A stretch of DNA of 51,868 nt from Actinomycetes bacterium (lineage in GTDB: Bacteria > Auribacterota > JAJCYG01), in the NCBI GenBank assembly GCA_029263055.1, contig JAJCYG010000050.1:1-51868 (forward strand), read 5' to 3'. Below, piece by piece: positions 46,201 through 51,868 of the stretch (positions are counted from its first letter, which is position 1; every line of letters starts with the position of its first letter). The notes under the pieces were generated by a model. The model did not search any database and had not been told where the DNA came from. It saw nothing but the letters and a program-made list of their open reading frames with translations. A program made the position numbers and the translations under genes.

Positions 46201-49200
46201 ACTTTTTACTTTGTCATTAAATTCGCGGCCTTCTATAGGACGTGCCTCTTGGCCCGCCTGTTCTTTTTCTAATGTTTTTTCAACTAATGTAGCCGCAGCA
46301 TTTAAACCATCCCCTGTGATAATGTCTTTTTCCAATTCTTGGTTAAGAAGTCGATTGATAAATCGATCGGCATCAAACGGCTTCTTATCCCAATAGCTTG
46401 TATAAAAAGCATCCACTAAAATTTCATTTAAAACACGACTTAAGTTTTCTTGGTAATACAAATCATTGACTCTGAGGTCAAGTGTTGATTGAGAGCTTTT
46501 TAAAAGTACTGCCAACGCCTGGCCAATGGCTCCTTCTGAAAAGACCCCTTCACCCTTAAGCGTACCGGCCTCAAATTCAACCCGTGTCTTCACAATATCT
46601 TCAATCAAATCAATCACTTCACCAGGATAACTTCGAGCCACTTCTGATAAGGCATAAACATAGTCTGTTGCCGCAAGCCTCTCTTCTTTATTTGGAGAAA
46701 ATAAAGCTAAAGTGATTTCTTTTAAAAAGGGTTTTGAACCGCGAACACCCAATCCACTAAGTGCTCGATGTAAATCAGGAAGCTCATCTGCGGTCTCTTT
46801 ATCTATTTTAGCCACTTCACTTGCTTTAATTGTTAATGAAACAATCGAACGAAATCGCGCATTAGAGGCTTGTACTTCTTCAAGATCTATTTCAATGGTT
46901 CCATCACCTGAATCGACTTCAATGGTTCTTAATTTTTGGTTTAACTTCTTTTCTAAACTAGACCCCTTTTCAAAAGCAGTAGAACCAACAATTGCTTTTA
47001 AAGCAGCAATTCGAAAAGCATTATCTGAATCATTTGGGTGATAATCAAGAAGACTGAGTAAGTAATCAAAGTCACCTTGCTCTGCAGCTTGATCGATTCC
47101 AAACTGTTTTAGGTCACTAACCCCTCTTGAACGACTAAGAGGAGAGCTAAAAGCCAACTGTCCTTTTGTGGAAGCTTCAGCATGGGTTATGCCTTGAAAA
47201 ATTTCTAAGAACTCTTCAGCAAGACCTGCAATAAGAGGAAAAGTGTTTTGGCTGGCCTCAACCTTTTCTAAAAAACCTTGTGTCAGATAAACAACTGAAA
47301 CATATTGCACCTCTCCCTGTGCATTGGTTCTTTTTTCTAATACCGTTAAAAATGTAATGGGCTGATTTCCCTCAATAGAAAAACCGATATCTTCTGTTTG
47401 AACAATTTTAAATTCAGCTTCTATTTCACTCCCTTTTGGAATGTCTTCAACAACGCTCGACCCATCTTCAAGAAAGACATCTCTTTGGCTCAACTCTTTT
47501 TCTATAGCTGTAGTAACCCCATTTCCAAATGAATCAACAAATCTTTTTTTCACCCTCTCTCCAAAAACCCCTGCTTCTGAAGCTTGGTTTAATAGAGAGA
47601 CTCTTTTAACTGTTTTAAATGAAAGAGCTTCTTCCCCCTCTGCAACTTCACCCCGCTCTTGTTTTCTTAAACCTTGAACCAAGTCAGCTAGTGATTCTGA
47701 AGAGAACTTAGTTTTAGGGGCTTTAACCGTCACAGTAGAAACAGGGGAATCGGTATTCGGGCTCAAATCAAAGGTGACATAAAAAGTTTGCTCATTAAAA
47801 GTAACAGGGATTTGAACCACATCTCCCTTTCCAGATATTTGATCAAAATCAATTTCAACACTTAATGTTTCAGGCAAGCCTTCTTTAACAGCTGAAACAG
47901 CTCTTTCAAGATCTCGAATGCCAAAAGTTCTCAACCTTCCTTCGCCTAGAGCATTTGCTAATGCGGCCCCTTCTTTTTCAAATAAAAAGCCAATAATAGT
48001 TGCTGTTGTGATTTGAAGATTTCGTTCAAATAGTGATTCAACCCGTTGCCTTTGTGCTGCTGAAAGACCTTGAGTGATCTCATTGACCTGTCGAATTAAA
48101 GGGGCTAAGGTTTGCGTCTCTTCAAACCCCCTTTCAACTGAATCAAGTTCATTCATCATTAAATTAATATAAAGGCCTTCATCATACTCGCTCGTTAATC
48201 GCGGCATCACCACAGCATAAGAAATTTGTTTTGATTTTAATTGTTTTAAGATTCCATCTGTATGAAAACCACCTGAAACCAGAACAGCCTTTTCAGTTTT
48301 GTTTTTATCCATAGCTGAGAGCATATTCTGAACAATCACATCATCCCGCTTTAAAGCAGCATGATAAAATTTTTCAGAAAAATGTAAAAACTTTGAGACC
48401 ACTTTAATATCTTTTGGAAGCTCAATATCAATTGAATATTTTTTAAATTGTCGTTTTAGCCATGGAATGGATCTCTTTAATTTAAAGCTGTCCTTATTTT
48501 CAGAATAGATTCTCATATCCTTTCGGGTCATTTCTAACTTAGATAATCGCATTAAAATATTAACTCGATGGATAATTTGAGCTAATCGCTCTTGATCAGG
48601 GTGAACAAAAAGAGTTTTTCTGGCCAAGCCTTCAACTTCATCAAGTTGTTCAAACAATTTTTCTGTTTTTATTTGAGATTGAACTTTAATAAGCTGATGA
48701 TACAGAGCCATATTGGGATAACTTTTTTTCCATTGAAAGCCTAGCTTCTGAGAGCTGTTATGAAGCCAATCAAAGTATTCAAGAGAAGTCATTTGGCCAG
48801 TACGATACTTAAGACTTGCAGCTAAAAATTCTTTTTTATTTTCTTCACTCATCTCTTTTTGTAACGCCCGCATAAACTGCTTACGTTCAGACTCGTATTC
48901 AGAAAAATTAAGACTGTTTTCAATGGATGTGACTTTTATCACAGCAGCAAAATCAGGAAAGGGGTCTAAAGAGATGTTTTTCTGCTCACAGAGACTGTTT
49001 AATCTCACAATATAATCTGAAAGCACAATCTTATCTTGTTCATAGTCTTCGCTCATTTGAGCAAACTCTTTAAGTTCCTGTGTAAATAAAGTTTCTTCTA
49101 ATCTAGTCAGCCCCTCTTTAAGTTGATTTAATAAAGGTAAAATATCTGCTCGAAACTGAGTTGCTTCTTGAAAATAGTCCAAGTTTTCAAAATAAAGAGG

Positions 49201-49734
49201 GCCTTCTTCAACGCCATAAATCTCTGCGCCACTATTTTGTAAAACAGCAAATGATTCAGGTCCTGTTAAATAACCTTGTTGAATAAAAAGATCTGCCACC
49301 TTTTTCTTTATTTCTGGATCACGAATCGATTGAAGCAAAGACAAGTCAACCTCACCCCGAGCTCCTTCCACCCCAACAACAGATAAATCCCCTTCAAAAA
49401 AGTGAGTATTAATGTGATTAATCAACTTTGAAATATTGGTTTGGACTTCATAACTGGCATGCACATCTTGAATATGGATAAGGGTTTTATCTGACTTTCC
49501 AGTAAAAATTTCTCGGATGGTTCCATAAGCTTCTGGCAATGTAAGTGCTTCTATTGTTCCAAGTGAAGAGGGAATGGCATCTTTAGGACCTTGAGTCTCT
49601 TTAACTGGTTTTTTAGTCTTTCGGATGGAATAAAAAGTTTCTCGGGCGCCTTGAGCTGAATCGTTAAACACAAAAACAACTATAAAAAGAAGGATCAAAC
49701 ATTTAACTAAACGGCTATTTATGAATACTCTCAT
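40255..49734 (-). CDS. Giant secreted protein (3159 residues) with TraB/ChaN-like N-terminal domain
   Basis: The chain begins with a signal peptide (VKCLILLFIVVFVFNDSAQG) from the ATG at 49732-49734; a TTG 30 nt upstream is less likely. Residues about 60-540 form a domain with IHIQDVH (86-92), GVEGARGEVD (121-130), YGVEEGPLYFENL and VSGGFHTDG (486-494). The spaced His and Glu motifs recall the TIKI/TraB/ChaN fold, which is inference. Two homologous modules of about 150 residues occur at 779-930 and 2615-2769. The nearly 1700 residues between them are mostly charged alpha-helices without named domains. The C-terminus ends DRARRALSIAA with no anchor or sorting tail. No ATP-binding or membrane segments are seen. 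Giant secreted proteins like this are characteristic of Omnitrophota genomes. Function unknown. Confidence 0.75.
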   Translation of the reverse strand: MRVFINSRLVKCLILLFIVVFVFNDSAQGARETFYSIRKTKKPVKETQGPKDAIPSSLGTIEALTLPEAYGTIREIFTGKSDKTLIHIQDVHASYEVQTNISKLINHINTHFFEGDLSVVGVEGARGEVDLSLLQSIRDPEIKKKVADLFIQQGYLTGPESFAVLQNSGAEIYGVEEGPLYFENLDYFQEATQFRADILPLLNQLKEGLTRLEETLFTQELKEFAQMSEDYEQDKIVLSDYIVRLNSLCEQKNISLDPFPDFAAVIKVTSIENSLNFSEYESERKQFMRALQKEMSEENKKEFLAASLKYRTGQMTSLEYFDWLHNSSQKLGFQWKKSYPNMALYHQLIKVQSQIKTEKLFEQLDEVEGLARKTLFVHPDQERLAQIIHRVNILMRLSKLEMTRKDMRIYSENKDSFKLKRSIPWLKRQFKKYSIDIELPKDIKVVSKFLHFSEKFYHAALKRDDVIVQNMLSAMDKNKTEKAVLVSGGFHTDGILKQLKSKQISYAVVMPRLTSEYDEGLYINLMMNELDSVERGFEETQTLAPLIRQVNEITQGLSAAQRQRVESLFERNLQITTATIIGFLFEKEGAALANALGEGRLRTFGIRDLERAVSAVKEGLPETLSVEIDFDQISGKGDVVQIPVTFNEQTFYVTFDLSPNTDSPVSTVTVKAPKTKFSSESLADLVQGLRKQERGEVAEGEEALSFKTVKRVSLLNQASEAGVFGERVKKRFVDSFGNGVTTAIEKELSQRDVFLEDGSSVVEDIPKGSEIEAEFKIVQTEDIGFSIEGNQPITFLTVLEKRTNAQGEVQYVSVVYLTQGFLEKVEASQNTFPLIAGLAEEFLEIFQGITHAEASTKGQLAFSSPLSRSRGVSDLKQFGIDQAAEQGDFDYLLSLLDYHPNDSDNAFRIAALKAIVGSTAFEKGSSLEKKLNQKLRTIEVDSGDGTIEIDLEEVQASNARFRSIVSLTIKASEVAKIDKETADELPDLHRALSGLGVRGSKPFLKEITLALFSPNKEERLAATDYVYALSEVARSYPGEVIDLIEDIVKTRVEFEAGTLKGEGVFSEGAIGQALAVLLKSSQSTLDLRVNDLYYQENLSRVLNEILVDAFYTSYWDKKPFDADRFINRLLNQELEKDIITGDGLNAAATLVEKTLEKEQAGQEARPIEGREFNDKVKSKVVKALFLNSPVSLEQERSGQVGRKTAAEILVGALKAKSIDFTVEEAAELIFEEYKQAYRAIASYTVREELLKEISLVYIRSKLEAAVRGEYEGRLLELSKEVAFNLPSEEKPSDYQAYNAAMLKTILNTQYRGQSNRERLVNEFSEAYKSSTYSGNNIPALVKRYEELDRLNVFQGSEGAILALIEENQVPIRIRDTNDFGRLGNFEDEVLDSISQLIQQEGSTVAGFRKVAERYGLNQDQKSKFIQRFYKERLLDFLAQRIQVDKQVLTKEDLNALTLFINSDDLLDEWYSVIDLETLIKISPELFEELVEARIEKDLDSRFKGGKGLLSASKKVRGYITMAERYKVSPQRAEKMSQKFFKQNKQAIETQIQEQIVRTLVEDSRGRMVDEQYPVAQFLFSDQIELLRVLLANGYISQLSPTLQAKLGVLIATHFVPKKDRATSKEDPQSIRAQIKENALSYLKELLASNPSLSKTELVEILGLESVRGVAGALSYESLLSDLIQLAIPEEERNAFLNAALLTTFEPVEKLRIYNNLANRYGFGDLTVLTSSDIALIVAAYNSLSDGLERRTAATLLEALYDNYFNSAIKGTFTGSLREIFGDELVDTFSSVTKEEILNNFNPGEAINAKIKQADSSKLVQLDKQLQYFIGQSGIFNAEDKINIYGRLLSESEALSAKLPLTYSLVSDLKVEVYAELKSRFQQTSSSKERNRLFSLLRSLNLLQDLLVEETQDFLEASIEGYDSRYVGLIRLFQVAGTEGIDEQAVIDHSNRLIDLVEGSSLSRDVIKDKTEWLETVRNYVSRSVEIRNQERLGEQNKADFNALKDGTISAERLKTIKSSESFRIFFGEKIDDEILTKEFVEAYPEGIRLIVRSGFLYFGLRRDLSKILNELEKPVPNLQALSFELNWETIESEQEQIDLAVAALFELSDKGAAYLAVLKDSQVPIDEIVSQGREEFVDQLLGNISKVYLGLPAKQVTSESFVADKERLDKKFNEILANLRLIGFLQSNKESLQLKLKDLIDQVEAKVVASKSTPELQSRYLQVKATLIAPYLEVGGTSVDAVAGVLDIANLTEADLTADKLEALRQLYERGSSREQQKIEIFLARVASSGPLDDAVLAQAEALANQIGSRVAQTQILIARIERGEEVVLLTKKPRDITEDDFSLLQKLFIDTETPALTREKATTKLIEIAQSSAFNTGHDQAQALLEQADVEFETEFRVVATSTNVRSLAEILSSVENETIADAAKGRGYKLTSQDIKDLYLLLAPGKQVPIEVSIALRSFTAGIILIAKIEKYEDSLFDEGGLALAGQVLTRVKVASGRGGITQKAAGTDDLVVAGSADLAIDEQGLILDEIGQRESTNLSQEELLKLLSGFPSAERAPSLSYKEYEEGYQKAIQALREGLSVSIHPNAAWKIASQLGLDPPTADKPLQAKVQVRVSETPNIAFARQGIYEGQRPIGIFTSFEQDGETGELVAVLHVPRGRLDQASNQVIGIGLIHEALEVFGGLEHGVVASEVELALSSQEGKDKGVSDRHLFDLEHAVQDQDVDYLKARLLDFHSRDVENKFRTAAANAFLRAAGLEAFNEAIRELEQKGAEAIESAQSFQRFVAQLKQVSEVLESLLSETNQIIETVSNDPLVGFLLFEGAGLNEIQTQTFNQELIESFEAEATKELLSRVELNGKPLFLVLSELEPDNATANKALLSNLFAQIVTEAQRQGSLANGTIELSNLALGPFSTQRDSAEEARVVLASTTANTTNALKRSFEALSAAESIKAEAVVELGRKYVIRVDPTELEGDEESLDALAEQLNKLDRNIFEIEFYSYSAPEKVSAFQQEFQAKGVDGIQVSGDKEWEEKKLENNQRPLTLVRQDDRGKITDAIQKSSFHLPINSLKKHTNLEEVFVLATSLVVSLDEKSPVFTPQTKRLIRLFLGEETNILNDQQVQAFLSNPLAFPDILFAPIAEQRPDINAIDRARRALSIAA
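41428..41890 (-). repeat. Internal duplicated module of the giant protein, copy 2
   Basis: Residues about 2615-2769: SETPNIAFARQGI, RPIGIFTSF, VAVLHVPRGRL, IHEALEVFGGLEH, KGVSDRHLFDLEHAVQDQDV, DYLKARLLDFHSRDVENKFR, TAAANAFLRAAGLEAF. The order and spacing match copy 1, pointing to an ancient duplication. Confidence 0.7.
46945..47400 (-). repeat. Internal duplicated module of the giant protein, copy 1
   Basis: Residues about 779-930: TEDIGFSIEG, QPITFLTVLE, VSVVYLTQGFL, AEEFLEIFQGITH, RGVSDLKQFGIDQAAEQGDF, DYLLSLLDYHPNDSDNAFR, IAALKAIVGSTAFEK. It aligns with copy 2, but the first His and the Glu-Ala of HEALE are AEEFLE here, so one copy may have lost a ligand. Confidence 0.7.
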
Positions 49735-49778
49735 CACTATTTTTCTTAACCATTTGCAGGTCAACCTGTTTCATAATA

Positions 49779-49807
49779 AATATGCCCGCATATTGTCATT
49801 CCGTCAA
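49779..49807 (-). promoter_or_regulatory. Candidate promoter of the giant protein gene
   Basis: On the minus strand TTGACG (49802-49807) and CATATT (49779-49784) are 17 bp apart, giving a start near 49772. A palindrome CAGGT-CA-ACCTG (49757-49768) lies in the short leader and could be an operator. Confidence 0.4.
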
Positions 49808-49845
49808 GGCGCCCCGTTAACCCCCTCTCATAGAGAACTCTTTGC

Positions 49846-49874
49846 TTGAAAAGTCTTTTCAGAACCCCTACAAT
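49846..49874 (+). promoter_or_regulatory. Promoter of the deoxyhypusine-synthase-like gene
   Basis: TTGAAA (49846-49851), a 17-bp spacer and TACAAT (49869-49874) predict a start near 49881, about 33 bases before the ATG at 49914. Confidence 0.65.
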
Positions 49875-49913
49875 CTAGAGCCATTTAAAGGAAGAAGACG
49901 GAGACGTAGAGCT

Positions 49914-50960
49914 ATGAGCCAGAAAAAAGATTTTTTAAGCAAACCTTTAGAACATCTCTCTTTGGAAGACTTTAATCCTGTCAGCTTAATTGAGGGCATG
50001 AACAAGATGGCCTTTCAAGCGCGCAACCTTGCACGCGGAGCCAAAATCTATGAAACCATGCTGGGCGAAAAAGAGTGTGCGGTTATTTTATGTTTAGCTG
50101 GTTCTTTAATCAGTGCTGGTTTAAAAAAGATCATTGTGGAACTGCTTGAAAAAAATATGGTGGATGCCATTGTTTCAACGGGTGCCAACTTAATCGACCA
50201 AGACTTTTTTGAAGCACTTGGGTTTCGTCATTATATTGGCGATCCTTGCGCCGATGATAATGAACTGCGCGAACTCGCCATTGACCGTATTTACGATACC
50301 TATATTAATGAAGACGAACTCCGTGTTTGCGATATGACGATTGCAGATATTGCAAACAGCCTCGAACCGCGTCCTTACTCTTCACGTGAGTTTGTTGAAG
50401 AGATGGGAAAATATCTTTCCACTAATGCTAAGAACAAAGAATCAATTGTTTTAAAATGTTATGAAAAACGTGTGCCTATTTTCATTCCTGCATTTAGTGA
50501 TTGCAGTGCTGGTTTTGGATTAGTTCACCATCAGTACCACAACAACCTGACTGGCAAACCAACTGTTTCCATTGATAGTGCGAAAGACTTTTTAGAACTG
50601 ACACAAGTCAAAATTGAAGCAGGTGCCACAGGACTTGTCATGATTGGTGGTGGGGTTCCTAAAAACTTTACTCAAGACATTGTAGTCGCAGCAGAAATTT
50701 TAGACAAAGAAGTGGAAATGCATAAGTACGCCATCCAACTAACCGTGGCAGATGAGCGCGATGGCGCCCTTTCAGGCTCTACATTAAAAGAAGCCAACTC
50801 CTGGGGAAAAGTAGACCTTGGACAAGAGCAAATGGTTTATGGTGAAGCAACCATCACTTTCCCTCTTTTAGCAGGTTATGCCTATCACAAAAAAGCTTAT
50901 ACCCATCGAGAAGCCAAAAAATTTAGCGATCTCTTTGTTAATAAGAGCGCCAACAAATAA
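49914..50960 (+). CDS. Deoxyhypusine synthase-like protein
   Basis: A 348-residue member of the deoxyhypusine synthase family, NAD-dependent enzymes that transfer an aminobutyl group from a polyamine to a lysine or amine acceptor. Visible blocks: LAGSLISAGLKKIIVELLE, AIVSTGANLIDQDFFEALGF, KRVPIFIPAFSDCSAGFGL, GLVMIGGGVPKNF, and SGSTLKEANSWGKVD, where Lys299 corresponds to the lysine that forms the enzyme-substrate imine. Bacteria lack eIF5A, so the product is more likely homospermidine or a guanidino-polyamine made from agmatine. GGAG upstream supports the ATG at 49914; a start at 49842 lies before the predicted transcription start. The NAD-dependent epimerase gene follows after 10 bp. Confidence 0.87.
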   Translation: MSQKKDFLSKPLEHLSLEDFNPVSLIEGMNKMAFQARNLARGAKIYETMLGEKECAVILCLAGSLISAGLKKIIVELLEKNMVDAIVSTGANLIDQDFFEALGFRHYIGDPCADDNELRELAIDRIYDTYINEDELRVCDMTIADIANSLEPRPYSSREFVEEMGKYLSTNAKNKESIVLKCYEKRVPIFIPAFSDCSAGFGLVHHQYHNNLTGKPTVSIDSAKDFLELTQVKIEAGATGLVMIGGGVPKNFTQDIVVAAEILDKEVEMHKYAIQLTVADERDGALSGSTLKEANSWGKVDLGQEQMVYGEATITFPLLAGYAYHKKAYTHREAKKFSDLFVNKSANK

Positions 50961-50970
50961 GGAACCCAAA

Positions 50971-51868
50971 ATGAGCAAACCCAAAATTTTAATCACTGGT
51001 GGTGCCGGATTTTTAGGACTCCATTTATCATTACACTTTGGTTCTAAAGGAGCTCAAACTGATTTATTTGATGTCGCTCCATATGAAAAACATGAATACC
51101 CTGAAGGCTCTCAATTTTTTCAAGCAGACATTCGTGACAAAGCAGCCTTAGAAAAAATTATTTCTGAAAATAAATATGACGCCATTGTTCACGGTGCCGC
51201 AGCTCTTCCTTTGTGCAAGGCAGCTGAAATTTTAGAAGTCAACATTGATGGAACACGCAATGTTTTAGAATTAGCCCAAAAATACAAAGTCCCTCGTTTC
51301 TTGCACATCTCTTCAACCGCGGTTTATGGAGTTCCTGAAAAACACCCTCTCTTTGAAACAGATCCTGTTGACGGAGTGGGACCTTATGGAATTAGTAAAA
51401 TTGAATGCGAAAAACTGTGTGAGTCTTTTCGTTCTGACGAACTCTGCGTGACCGTAATTCGTCCTAAAACATTTATTGGAACATGTCGCTTAGGGGTTTT
51501 TCAAATTCTGTATGATTGGGTTGAAAAAGGAAAACGGATTCCTATTATTGGGAATGGAAAAAACCGTTACCAATTGCTCGAAGTTGAAGATTTGGCTCAA
51601 GGCGTGTGGCTAGGTATTACCGAACCGGCAAAAAAAGCCAATGACACCTTTAACATTGGGGCTAAAGAATACAAAACAGTGAATGAAGATGTGGGCGCGC
51701 TTTGTGACTATGCTGGAAACGGGGCTAAAGTCATGGCCACACCTGCCTGGCTCATCAAACCACTTCTAGCTTTATTTGAAGCCTTAAAAATTTCACCTCT
51801 TTATAAATGGGTTTATGGAACAGCAGATAAAGATTCGTTTGTTTCAACAGAAAAACTTGAAACCGCCC
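50971..51868 (+). CDS. NAD-dependent epimerase/dehydratase (3' partial)
   Basis: An extended short-chain dehydrogenase cut off by the window end; 299 codons are visible without a stop. It opens with ILITGGAGFLGLHLSLHF, the TGGxGFxG nucleotide-binding motif. HGAAALP, HISSTAVYGVPE and YGISKIECEK follow; the last holds the catalytic Tyr-x3-Lys. Such enzymes act on NDP-sugars or sterol-like substrates, and the substrate cannot be told here. AAGGA (50959-50963) lies 7 nt before the ATG. It probably shares the transcript of the deoxyhypusine-synthase-like gene. Confidence 0.88.
   Translation, partial: MSKPKILITGGAGFLGLHLSLHFGSKGAQTDLFDVAPYEKHEYPEGSQFFQADIRDKAALEKIISENKYDAIVHGAAALPLCKAAEILEVNIDGTRNVLELAQKYKVPRFLHISSTAVYGVPEKHPLFETDPVDGVGPYGISKIECEKLCESFRSDELCVTVIRPKTFIGTCRLGVFQILYDWVEKGKRIPIIGNGKNRYQLLEVEDLAQGVWLGITEPAKKANDTFNIGAKEYKTVNEDVGALCDYAGNGAKVMATPAWLIKPLLALFEALKISPLYKWVYGTADKDSFVSTEKLETA

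Noticed and set aside
45176..47677. Several open frames of 78-120 codons on the plus strand opposite the giant gene
   Set aside because: They are serine-rich mirror frames of Glu/Leu-rich helical coding sequence, without ribosome-binding sites or recognisable domains.
49715..49774. 19-residue leader reading frame overlapping the start of the giant gene
   Set aside because: Its ATG lies at or before the predicted transcription start and has no ribosome-binding site, so it is probably not translated.
1..51868. tRNA, rRNA, CRISPR arrays, insertion sequences or prophage
   Set aside because: Reading both strands showed no cloverleaf-like gene, no regularly spaced repeats, no transposase, integrase or phage structural gene; the ORF6N protein alone is not evidence of a prophage.

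Overview
The window looks like a chromosomal piece of a Gram-negative (diderm) bacterium of roughly 40% GC. A TonB-dependent outer-membrane receptor, a TonB protein, lipoproteins, a PEP-CTERM-type C-terminus and a 3159-residue secreted protein support this. Giant secreted proteins, a bacterial deoxyhypusine-synthase-like enzyme and a two-domain ThyX-like protein together recall candidate phylum Omnitrophota or a neighbouring uncultivated lineage. That placement is inference; there is no rRNA in the window. No tRNA, rRNA, CRISPR array, insertion sequence or prophage was found. Genes are tightly packed, with many 1-13 nt overlaps, several convergent pairs whose stop codons overlap, and no gene-free stretch over 300 bases.

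Layout. 1-3516: the 3' part of a secreted multidomain protein (PKD domain, helical domain, two glycosidase-like barrels). 3538-4124: an ORF6N DNA-binding protein with a clear promoter and a palindrome beside the start site. 4121-6503 (minus): cobU-cobT-cobS. 6670-14741 (plus): a nitrate assimilation operon with transporter, MoaD-like protein, a fused Fe-S/membrane-anchor subunit, molybdopterin nitrate reductase, NirB and NirD. 14736-17083: cobC (minus), then cbiB and a DUF4272 gene (plus). 17080-18556 (minus): a Trm112-like protein and an AAA/DUF4143 ATPase. 18749-22723 (minus): cbiA-cobD-cobQ. 22754-23458: cbiZ. 23478-23717: a cobalamin riboswitch with terminator, followed by a btuB-like receptor, tonB, a three-gene ECF transporter and bluB (to 30373). 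30432-30999: a strong promoter and a broken PEP-CTERM gene. 31124-33772: cobO, a tandem ThyX-like gene, DUF971 and a 43-residue lipoprotein. 33810-39030 (minus): redoxin, sulfate-binding lipoprotein, cysT, cysW, cysA, cysK. 39096-49734 (minus): the giant protein gene and a secreted hypothetical. 49914-51868 (plus): the deoxyhypusine-synthase-like gene and a truncated NAD-dependent epimerase.

How the genes fit together. The dominant theme is vitamin B12. The window encodes the late half of synthesis (cbiA, cobO, cobQ, cobD, cbiB, cobU, cobT, cobS, cobC), lower-ligand synthesis (bluB), a corrinoid-remodelling hydrolase (cbiZ) and a B12-regulated uptake route. No corrin-ring genes are present here. 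Uptake appears to combine an outer-membrane receptor and its own TonB with an ECF-type inner-membrane transporter in place of BtuCDF; the ECF S component carries an extra extracytoplasmic domain. This suggests scavenging of foreign corrinoids and rebuilding them with dimethylbenzimidazole. A second theme is assimilation of inorganic nitrate and sulfate. BluB needs O2, which points to at least microaerobic growth.

The items most worth a second look are the BtuB/TonB/ECF/BluB unit and its S component, a 9-nt alternative pairing that could work the riboswitch, the giant protein with its internal duplication, the split-motif ThyX-like enzyme, a 23-residue gap in NirB, and a MoaD-like protein without the terminal Gly-Gly.
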